NCBI GenBank assembly: GCA_049324835.1
Contig: JBMOMT010000051.1
Coordinates: 1-64,000 of the forward strand
DNA: 64,000 nt
Reading direction: 5' to 3'
Source: JBMOMT01 sp049324835
GTDB lineage: Bacteria; Chloroflexota; Anaerolineae; CAYNKW01
Positions within the stretch are counted from its first letter, which is position 1. Every line of letters starts with the position of its first letter. Under the pieces are notes generated by a model. It did not search any database. It was not told the DNA's origin and saw only the letters and a program-made list of their open reading frames with translations. Positions 8,836-15,959 of this stretch are shown here, piece by piece. Position numbers and translations under genes: made by a program.

Positions 8836-10233
8836 GTGCGCCACAACGATCCGACGGTGTACCCCTACATCCCCAACTCGGCGCCAGGCGTCAAAAAAGA
8901 GATGCTGCGCGCCGTCGGCGCCGAGAGCGTGGACGAGTTCTACGCCGACGTGCCCGAGGCGCTGCGTCAACGCCGGCCGCTGAACCTGCCACCGCCGCTG
9001 CTTTCCGAGTACGCTCTCAAGCGCCACGTCGAAGGGCTGCTGGCCCGCAACACCCCCTGCAACGAGGCGATCAGCTTTCTGGGCGGCGGTTGTTACCAGC
9101 ACCACGTGCCCGCCGTGTGCGACGAGGTGAACCGCCGCGGCGAGTTCCTGACCGCCTACGCCGGCGAGCCCTACGACGACCACGGCCGCTTTCAGGCCTT
9201 GTTCGAATATACCAGCATGATGGGCGAACTGCTGGACATGGACGTGGTCAATGTGCCCACCTACGACGGTTTCCAGGCGGCGGCCACCGCGCTGCGTATG
9301 GCCTCGCGCCTCACCGGGCGGCGGCGAGCGCTGCTGTGCGGCACGGTGGGGCCGGCCAAACTGTCCAAAATCCGCGACTATAACCGGCGGGCGATGGACA
9401 TCGAGCTGCTGCCCTACCACCCAGCCACCGGCCTGATGGACCTGGATACGCTGCGGGCGGCCATCTCGGACCAGACCGCCGCCGTGTATTTCGAAAATCC
9501 ATCGTACCTGGGCTTTTTGGAGACGCAGGGGGCCGAGATCGCGGCCCTGGCCCACGAGCACGGCGCCGAGTGTATTGTCAGTGTCAATCCCATCTCGCTG
9601 GGCGTGTTGACCCCGCCGGCCGATTACGGCGGCGACATCGTCTGCGGCGATATTCAACCGCTGGGCATCCACATGCAGTACGGCGGCGGCCACGGCGGCT
9701 TTATCGCCAGCCGCGACGAGCCGCGCTACGTGATAGAGTATCCCTCGCGGCTGTTCGGCATCGCCCCCACGCGGCTGCCGGGTGAATATGGCTTTGGCGA
9801 CGTGGCCTACGAGCGCACGTCGTTTGCCGTCCGCGAGGAGGGCAAAGAGTGGGTGGGCACGGCGGCGGCGCTGTGGGGCATCACCGCCGGGGTGTACCTG
9901 GCGCTGCTGGGGCCGTTGGGTTTGGCCGAACTGGGCGAGGGCATCATGGCCCGCGCCTGTTACGCCATGCAGCGGTTGGACGCCATCGCCGGCGTGCGCG
10001 CGCCGCTTTTCGACGCTCCCCACTTTGGCGAGTTTGTGGCCGATTTCAACGCCACGGGCCGCACCGTGGCCGAGATCAACGACGCGCTGCTGGCGCGGGG
10101 CATCTTTGGCGGGGCCGATCTCAGCCGCGAGTTTCCGGCCCTGGGTCAGAGCGCGCTCTACTGCGTGACCGAGATTCACAGCCAGGCCGACATCGACCGG
10201 CTAGCAGCGACGCTGGTGGAGGTGGTGGCATGA
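8836..10233 (+). CDS. gcvPA: Glycine dehydrogenase (decarboxylating) subunit 1-like
   Basis: This 465-residue protein matches the N-terminal half of split P-protein. Visible blocks include YIPNSAPGVKKEML at the start, NEAISFLGGGCYQHHVPAV, EFLTAYAGEPYDDHGRFQALFEY and a long fold-type I aminotransferase-like domain lacking a PLP lysine. The GTG start follows GGAAGGGAGG. Subunit 1 forms a heterotetramer with GcvPB and normally decarboxylates glycine, passing aminomethyl to lipoylated GcvH. No gcvH, gcvT or lpd gene is present nearby, and its neighbours are CoA-ester enzymes. Either it serves the housekeeping glycine system from a distance or it has been recruited to another amino acid. Confidence 0.9.
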   Translation: MRHNDPTVYPYIPNSAPGVKKEMLRAVGAESVDEFYADVPEALRQRRPLNLPPPLLSEYALKRHVEGLLARNTPCNEAISFLGGGCYQHHVPAVCDEVNRRGEFLTAYAGEPYDDHGRFQALFEYTSMMGELLDMDVVNVPTYDGFQAAATALRMASRLTGRRRALLCGTVGPAKLSKIRDYNRRAMDIELLPYHPATGLMDLDTLRAAISDQTAAVYFENPSYLGFLETQGAEIAALAHEHGAECIVSVNPISLGVLTPPADYGGDIVCGDIQPLGIHMQYGGGHGGFIASRDEPRYVIEYPSRLFGIAPTRLPGEYGFGDVAYERTSFAVREEGKEWVGTAAALWGITAGVYLALLGPLGLAELGEGIMARACYAMQRLDAIAGVRAPLFDAPHFGEFVADFNATGRTVAEINDALLARGIFGGADLSREFPALGQSALYCVTEIHSQADIDRLAATLVEVVA

Positions 10234-11888
10234 GCAAACAAATCACCGCTCCCGCTGGGCCACAGTCCAGCGGCGGCGGCGGACTGTGGTCCGCCGAGAG
10301 CAAGAGAGAGGACATCACCAGCCAGCGCTACACCGACGGCAAACCGAACCTGCGCCGCTTTCACCAGGCCCGCTGGGACGAGCCCATCATCTTTGAGTTG
10401 AGCCGGCAGGGGCAGCGCGGCCTGCTGACGCCGCCCGTGGAAGAGGGCATCCGGCGCGAGGTGGGTGATGTTTTGGCCGGTCTGCCCGGAACGATGCGCC
10501 GCCGGACGCCGCCGGCCCTGCCGGAGCTTTCGCAGCCGCAGGTGCTGCGCCATTATCTGCGCCTTTCGCAAGAGAACCTGGGCGCCGATCTCAACGTGGA
10601 TGTGGGCCAGGGCACCTGCACCATGAAATACAGCCCCAAGGTCAACGACCAACTGGCCGCCTCACCCAAGATGGCCGGGCTGCACCCGCTCCAGGACGAG
10701 CGCACCGTGCAGGGCATCCTGGAGGTGATGTGGCGCTTTGAGTTGATTCTCAAAGAACTGTCAGGTCTGGATCGTTTTTCGCTCCAGTCGGGCGCGGGCT
10801 CGGCGGCCATCTATACCAACGCAGCCATCATCCGCGCCTACCACGAGTCGCAGGGCCAGGCAGCGCAGCGCGACGAGATCATCACCACGATTTTCTCCCA
10901 TCCGTCCAACGCCGCCTGCGCCCGGACGGCCGGTTTCAAGATCATCACCCTCTATCCCGATACCGACGGCTACCCCGATCTGGATGCACTCAAGGCCGCC
11001 GTCTCGGAGCGCACCGCCGGGCTGATGATCACCAATCCGGAGGACACGGGCATTTTCAACCCGCGCATCGCCGAGTTTGTGCAGGCTGTGCACCAGGTGG
11101 GCGGGCTGTGTGCCTACGATCAGGCCAATGCCAACGGCATCCTGGGCATCACGCGCGCCCGCGACGCCGGTTTCGATCTGTGCCATTTCAATCTGCACAA
11201 GACCTTTTCTACACCCCACGGCTGCGGCGGGCCGGGGGCGGGCGTCGTCGGCGCGACTCAAGAACTGGCGCGCTTCCTGCCGCTGCCGCTGGTGGCCTTC
11301 GATGGTGCTCGCTACTTTTTGGATTGGGATCGGCCTCAAAGCATCGGCAAGATGGGGCCGTGGTATGGCAACGCCCCGGTGGTGCTCAAGGCCTACGCCT
11401 GGGCCATGAGCCTCGGCGCGGAAGGGCTGCGCCAGGCCGCCGAGATCGCGGTGCTCAATAACAATTATTTACTGGAAAAGGTGCGGGCCATCCCCGGCGC
11501 GGCTGCGCCCTATGCCGCCGGCAAACGGCGCATCGAGCAGGTGCGTTATAGCTGGCAGGAACTGACCGGGCAGACCGGCGTCCACTCGGAAGAGATCGGG
11601 CTGCGGGCGGCCGATTTCGGCGTGCACTATTGGCTCAGCCATCACCCCTACGTCGTGCCCGAGCCGTGCACGCTGGAACCCACCGAGTCCTACTCCAAGG
11701 ATGAACTCGACGAGTACGCGGCCATTCTGGCCCACGTGGCCGATGAGGCGCGGACCGAGCCGGAGGTGGTCAAGAGCGCGCCGCACAACAGCACCGTGCA
11801 CAGCATCGACCACGCGCCGCTGGACGATCCGGCGCGCTGGGCGGTGACCTGGCGGGCATACCGGAGAAAAGTGAAACGTGAGACCTAG
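10230..11888 (+). CDS. gcvPB: Glycine dehydrogenase (decarboxylating) subunit 2-like
   Basis: The catalytic half of split P-protein, 552 residues. The PLP lysine is in HFNLHKTFSTPHGCGGPG, with LFSLQSGAG-type and THPSNAA-type blocks (here SLQSGAGSAA and FSHPSNAACARTAG) before it. The N-terminus carries about 45 extra residues including a Gly-rich stretch, and the protein is longer than most split subunits. The start overlaps the gcvPA stop (ATGA), so the two subunits are translationally coupled. The 11-base overlap with the AcoX-like gene extends the coupling. The active-site motif is intact, so the pair should be a working PLP decarboxylase. Substrate identity is open because the lipoyl partner genes are missing. 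Confidence 0.9.
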   Translation: MSKQITAPAGPQSSGGGGLWSAESKREDITSQRYTDGKPNLRRFHQARWDEPIIFELSRQGQRGLLTPPVEEGIRREVGDVLAGLPGTMRRRTPPALPELSQPQVLRHYLRLSQENLGADLNVDVGQGTCTMKYSPKVNDQLAASPKMAGLHPLQDERTVQGILEVMWRFELILKELSGLDRFSLQSGAGSAAIYTNAAIIRAYHESQGQAAQRDEIITTIFSHPSNAACARTAGFKIITLYPDTDGYPDLDALKAAVSERTAGLMITNPEDTGIFNPRIAEFVQAVHQVGGLCAYDQANANGILGITRARDAGFDLCHFNLHKTFSTPHGCGGPGAGVVGATQELARFLPLPLVAFDGARYFLDWDRPQSIGKMGPWYGNAPVVLKAYAWAMSLGAEGLRQAAEIAVLNNNYLLEKVRAIPGAAAPYAAGKRRIEQVRYSWQELTGQTGVHSEEIGLRAADFGVHYWLSHHPYVVPEPCTLEPTESYSKDELDEYAAILAHVADEARTEPEVVKSAPHNSTVHSIDHAPLDDPARWAVTWRAYRRKVKRET

Positions 11889-12990
11889 GCTGGGATTCAT
11901 CGTCAATCCGGTGGCGGGCCTCGGCGGGCGGGTGGGCCTCAAGGGCAGCGACGGGGCCGACATCCAGCGGCGGGCGCGGGAGCTGGGCGCCGAGCCGCAC
12001 GCCGGGGAGCGGGCCGTCGAGGCGCTGGCGTGGCTCAAGGACATCGAGGGCCTGGAGATCGTCACCTATCCCGCCGAGATGGGCGAGGACGCCGCCCTCA
12101 CCGCCGGTTTCGAGCCGACCGTGCTGGGCCTCATCGCGCCCGGCGCGACGACAGCCGAGGATACACAAGAGGCCGCCCGCGAGATGCAGCAATACGGCGT
12201 GCATCTGTTGCTCTTTGCCGGCGGCGACGGCACCGCTCGCGACGTTTACCAGGCCGTGGGCCTGGCCCAGCCAGCGCTGGGCATCCCGGCCGGGGTGAAA
12301 ATCCACTCGGCGGTGTATGCCACCAGCCCGCGTAGCGCCGGCGAGCTGGCGGCGTTGTATCTCCAGGGCCGGGTGAGAGAACTGCGCGAAGCGGAGGTGA
12401 TGGACATCGACGAAGAGGCGTTCCGGCAAGGGGCGCTGTCGGCGCGGCTGTATGGCTACCTGCGGGTGCCGTACCGCACCAGCTTGGTGCAGAGCCAAAA
12501 GGTGGCCGGCAGCGGCCAGGCGGTCTCGCTGGCGGGCATCGCCGAGGACGTGGCGGCCACGATGGAGCCGGGCGTGTTGTATATTCTCGCGCCGGGGACG
12601 ACGACGCGGGCGATTGTCCAGGAATTGGGTCTGGAAAAGACGCTGCTCGGCGTGGACGTGGTGCTCAACGGGGAGTTGATCGCGGCCGACGTCAATGAGG
12701 CGCAGCTTCTGGCGCTCTTGCAGGATCGCCAGGCCAGGATCATCGTCACGCCCATCGGCGGGCAGGGTTATCTGTTCGGTCGAGGCAACCAGCAGATCAG
12801 CCCGCGGGTGATCGAGCGGGTGGGGCGGGAGAATATCGTCGTGGTCAGTGCGCCGGACAAACTGCACGCGCTGGGGACGGCGCCCCTGCTGGTGGACACC
12901 GGCGATCGGGCCGTGGACGAGATGTTGAGCGGCTATGTGCGGGTGGTGACGGGTTACAACGAGCGGGCAGTGCGAAAGGTATCGGCGTGA
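11878..12990 (+). CDS. ATP-NAD/AcoX kinase-like protein
   Basis: The 370-residue product has an NAD kinase/diacylglycerol kinase-like fold: GFIVNPVAGLGGRVGLKGSDG at the N-terminus (the phosphate-binding loop of this family) and LLFAGGDGTARDVYQ (about residues 105-120, the GGDGT motif). It continues with GIPAGVKIHSAVYAT. This combination marks the AcoX/COG3199 group, first named from acetoin catabolic operons, whose substrate is not firmly established. The GTG start overlaps gcvPB by 11 bases, with GGAG about 12 bases upstream. Linkage to CoA-ester genes fits earlier observations of acoX in carbon-catabolic operons. Confidence 0.82.
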   Translation: MRPRLGFIVNPVAGLGGRVGLKGSDGADIQRRARELGAEPHAGERAVEALAWLKDIEGLEIVTYPAEMGEDAALTAGFEPTVLGLIAPGATTAEDTQEAAREMQQYGVHLLLFAGGDGTARDVYQAVGLAQPALGIPAGVKIHSAVYATSPRSAGELAALYLQGRVRELREAEVMDIDEEAFRQGALSARLYGYLRVPYRTSLVQSQKVAGSGQAVSLAGIAEDVAATMEPGVLYILAPGTTTRAIVQELGLEKTLLGVDVVLNGELIAADVNEAQLLALLQDRQARIIVTPIGGQGYLFGRGNQQISPRVIERVGRENIVVVSAPDKLHALGTAPLLVDTGDRAVDEMLSGYVRVVTGYNERAVRKVSA

Positions 12991-13000
12991 GGGGGAGAGA

Positions 13001-13762
13001 ATGCGCCTGAAAGACAAGGTGGCTCTCATCACCGGCGGCGCGTCGGGCATCGGCGCAGCGACGGCGCGGCTTTTTGCGGAGGAAGGTGCGGCCGTTGCGG
13101 TGGTGGATCTGAACGAAATCGGCGGAGAGGCGCTGGTTCGAGAGATTTCCGTCGGCGGCGGGCGGGCGATCTTGGTCCGTTGCGACGTGAGCCGGGCCGC
13201 CGACTGCCAGCGCGCCGTGCGGGCCACCGTCGATGCTTTCGGCGGGCTCGACATCCTGTTCAACAACGCCGGGGTCATCCGCCGCGCCGACGTGCTGGGC
13301 ACCAGCGAAGCCGAGTGGGATCGGGTGATGGCCGTCAACGTCCGCTCGGTTTTTTTGATGTGCCAGGTCGCCGTGCCGGTCATGGCCGCGCGCGGCGGCG
13401 GGGCCATCGTCAACACCGGCTCCGGTTGGGGGCTGGTGGGCGGGCGGAACGCGGCGGCCTACTGCGCCTCCAAGGCGGCGGTGGTCAACCTGACGCGGGC
13501 CATGGCGCTGGATCACGGCTCGCAGAACATCCGCGTCAACTGCGTCTGCCCCGGCGATACCGACACCGGCATGCTGCGCGACGAAGCCCGGCAGTTGGGC
13601 GAATCGGAGCGGGCTTTTCTGGCCGGAGCCGCCGACCGCCCTCTGGGCCGCGTCGGCAGGCCGGCAGAGATCGCCCAGGCGGTGCTGTATCTGGCCAGCG
13701 ACGCGGCATCGTTCGTCACCGGCACGGCGCTGGTGGTCGATGGCGGTGGGTTAGCGGGGTGA
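13001..13762 (+). CDS. Short-chain dehydrogenase/reductase
   Basis: A classical 253-residue SDR. The dinucleotide-binding motif is TGGASGIG near residue 13, followed by D37-type discrimination (VVDLNE), NNAG, and the catalytic Ser/Tyr/Lys in NTGSG and YCASK. VVDLNE suggests an NAD(H) preference, because Asp at the end of beta-2 selects against the NADP phosphate. SD GGGGGAG precedes the ATG. It lies 10 bases after the kinase gene and 58 bases before a second SDR, so the operon has two dehydrogenase steps. The substrate is probably a hydroxyacid or hydroxyacyl intermediate. Confidence 0.9.
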   Translation: MRLKDKVALITGGASGIGAATARLFAEEGAAVAVVDLNEIGGEALVREISVGGGRAILVRCDVSRAADCQRAVRATVDAFGGLDILFNNAGVIRRADVLGTSEAEWDRVMAVNVRSVFLMCQVAVPVMAARGGGAIVNTGSGWGLVGGRNAAAYCASKAAVVNLTRAMALDHGSQNIRVNCVCPGDTDTGMLRDEARQLGESERAFLAGAADRPLGRVGRPAEIAQAVLYLASDAASFVTGTALVVDGGGLAG

Positions 13763-13820
13763 CGTGAAACGGGCGCCGTTCGGCCACACGCAATACACAC
13801 TAGGCACCACGGGGGAACCT

Positions 13821-14576
13821 ATGCGCGGCTTGAAACACAAACGAATCCTCATCACCGGCGGGGCGGGCGGCATCGGCGCGGCCACGGCGGCGCGTTTTTT
13901 GGAGGAAGGGGCGCAGGTCGTGGCTCTGGATCGAGACGCGGCGGCGCTGGATCGGCTCCGGGATGAGCTGCCGGCGCTGAGTGGTACACTCGTGGCCGAT
14001 GTATCCGACGCGGACGATGTGGCCCGCGCCTTTGACGCGCTGGACGATCAACTCGGCGGCCTGGATGTGCTGATCAACAATGCCGGCATCAGCCTGCGCC
14101 ACGCTTTTTTGGACATCACGCCCGCCGAGTGGCGGGCGGTGATGGACGTCAACCTGAATGGCGTGTTTTACGCGGCGCAGCAGGCGGCGCGGCGTTTGGT
14201 CGCGGCGGGGGACGGCGTGATTCTGAACATGGGCTCGACCAACGCGCTGGTGGGTTATCATTATTACGCCGATTACAACGCCTCCAAGGCGGGCGTCGTC
14301 GAGCTGACGCGCTCGATGGCGCTGGAGCTGGCCCCCAGAGTGCGGGTCAACGCCGTGTGCCCCGGCTGGATTCTGACGCCGATGCAGGCAGCCGAATACA
14401 CACCCGACATGCAGCGCGCCTTTGCCGCCAAAATCCCACTAAAGCGGCTGGGCCGTCCCGAAGACGTGGCCGCGCTTTTTGCTTTCCTGGCTTCCGATGA
14501 CGCCGGCTTTATCACCGGCCAGACGTTCGTCATCGACGGCGGTGAGATAACGGGCGGGCTGGCCAGCCAGGCCTAG
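13821..14576 (+). CDS. Short-chain dehydrogenase/reductase
   Basis: The second SDR of the run, 251 residues. It has ITGGAGGIGAATAARF for cofactor binding, an ALDRD segment with Asp (NAD preference inferred), NNAGIS, and the catalytic YNASK preceded by NMGSTN. It is similar to the gene at 13001 in length and motifs, consistent with an old duplication. The ATG at 13821 follows ACGGGGGAACCT; a longer in-frame start at 13764 lacks an RBS and adds 19 residues before the cofactor site, so it is rejected. It is the last plus-strand gene of the cluster, and the next gene converges on it with only 20 bases between them. Confidence 0.9.
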   Translation: MRGLKHKRILITGGAGGIGAATAARFLEEGAQVVALDRDAAALDRLRDELPALSGTLVADVSDADDVARAFDALDDQLGGLDVLINNAGISLRHAFLDITPAEWRAVMDVNLNGVFYAAQQAARRLVAAGDGVILNMGSTNALVGYHYYADYNASKAGVVELTRSMALELAPRVRVNAVCPGWILTPMQAAEYTPDMQRAFAAKIPLKRLGRPEDVAALFAFLASDDAGFITGQTFVIDGGEITGGLASQA

Positions 14577-14596
14577 AGCGAGTCGCCGCCCCGCTT

Positions 14597-15919
14597 CTAA
14601 CCGGCCATGACTTCTGTGATGGCCTCGCGCAGAACCGAGATCACGTTCTGGATGTGTGATTCGGTGATGACGAACGGCGGCCCGAGGAGCAGGCCATCGC
14701 CGTCGCGCCCATCGGCCAGGCCGGCGCCATAGTAAACGATCACCCCGCGTTGCATGGCGGCTGTCTGTAGCCGCTCGGCCAGTTTTTGTCCCCTTGGGAA
14801 GGGGCGTTTGTCGGCCTGATCGGCCACCAGCTCTATGCCGACCATCATTCCCAGGCCGCGCACATCGCCCACGATGGATAGATCACGCAGCGTGTGGGCC
14901 TGTTGCAACAGCAAAGCCCCCTGGCGCGCGCTGGCGGTTACCAGGTCGTTGGTTTGTAGATGGCGCAGCACGGCCAGTCCTACTGCCGCGCCCACCACGC
15001 CGTTAGCATAAGTAAAGCCGTGGTTAAAGCCTCCCAAACCCTGCCGGATCGTCTCCACCAACTCGCCTTTTGCCAGCACCAGCCCCAGCGGAAAATAGCC
15101 GCCGCTGGCGCCCTTGGCCGTCACCAGAATATCGGGTATCACACCCCAGTGCTCCACGGCGAACCATCGACCGGTGCGGCCCATGCCGGTCATCACTTCG
15201 TCGGCGATGAGCAGCACGCCATAACGATCGCAGATTTCGCGCACGCGGGGCCAGTATTCCGGCGGCGGCACGGCGGCGCACAACGTGGCGCCCACCACCG
15301 GCTCGGCGACGAACGCCGCCACCGTCTCTGGCCCCTGGCGCAGGATCTCGGTTTCCAGCGCGTCGGCGCAGGCGATGCCGCAGTGAGGGTATGCCTGTCC
15401 AAAGGGACAGCGGTAGCAGTAACAGGGCGAGATGTGGGGCATGTCGAGCAGCAGCGGCGCGTAGGGCTGGCGCAGCGGCGTGCGGCCCGAGGCCGAGAGC
15501 GCGCCCAGCGTGGAGCCATGATAGCTGCTCCAGCGGCTGATGATCTGGTAGCGGCCCGGTTCGCCGCGCGCCAGGCAGACCTGTCGCGCCAGTTTAAAGG
15601 CCGTCTCGGTGGCTTCGGAGCCGCCAGACACCATGTAGACGCGCGTGTCGGGCAGAGGCGAGACCTCGGCCATGGCGGCGGCATAGTCCTCGATGGCCTG
15701 GCTGGTGAATTGGGTGCCGTGGGCAAAGGCCACCCGTCGGGCCTGGGCGGCCATCGCCTCGACGATCTCGGTCACGCCGTGGCCGATGTTGGTCACCAGC
15801 GCGCCGCCGGCCGCGTCGATGTAACGCTGCCCGGCGGTGTCGTAGAGGTAAACGCCCTGTCCATGCGAGATGGTGGGGTAGGGGTGGCCCAATCGGCGGT
15901 GGAAAACCTGGGTGCTCAT
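14597..15919 (-). CDS. Class III PLP aminotransferase with Cys-rich motif
   Basis: The 440-residue protein has GGSEATETAFKLAR, the Asp-containing ADEVMTGMGRTGRWFA segment and the PLP lysine in VTAKGASGGYFPLG. Like the aminotransferase at 2221 it carries a CxCxxC...CxxxC cluster (CYCYRCPFGQAYPHC), here about residues 165-183, but the two proteins are otherwise clearly diverged. AAGGAGAG lies just upstream of the ATG at 15919. It is the last gene of a minus-strand group (MFS, M20 peptidase, membrane-EEP protein, this gene) and converges with the SDR at 13821. Adenosylmethionine-8-amino-7-oxononanoate- or omega-amino acid-type activity are alternatives; no biotin genes are nearby. Confidence 0.88.
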   Translation of the reverse strand: MSTQVFHRRLGHPYPTISHGQGVYLYDTAGQRYIDAAGGALVTNIGHGVTEIVEAMAAQARRVAFAHGTQFTSQAIEDYAAAMAEVSPLPDTRVYMVSGGSEATETAFKLARQVCLARGEPGRYQIISRWSSYHGSTLGALSASGRTPLRQPYAPLLLDMPHISPCYCYRCPFGQAYPHCGIACADALETEILRQGPETVAAFVAEPVVGATLCAAVPPPEYWPRVREICDRYGVLLIADEVMTGMGRTGRWFAVEHWGVIPDILVTAKGASGGYFPLGLVLAKGELVETIRQGLGGFNHGFTYANGVVGAAVGLAVLRHLQTNDLVTASARQGALLLQQAHTLRDLSIVGDVRGLGMMVGIELVADQADKRPFPRGQKLAERLQTAAMQRGVIVYYGAGLADGRDGDGLLLGPPFVITESHIQNVISVLREAITEVMAG

Positions 15920-15959
15920 TCAGCTCTCCTTGTGGTTGCTGGATGTAGGGTGGCGTGTG

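Noticed and set aside
8764..10179. Long open frame on the minus strand (471 codons) opposite gcvPA
   Set aside because: It mirrors the codon pattern of gcvPA in high-GC DNA, is His/Gln/Gly-rich without domain motifs, and lies wholly opposite a gene with clear family motifs.
11770..13416. 548-codon minus-strand frame over gcvPB end, kinase and SDR
   Set aside because: It spans three well-supported plus-strand genes and shows no recognisable domain.
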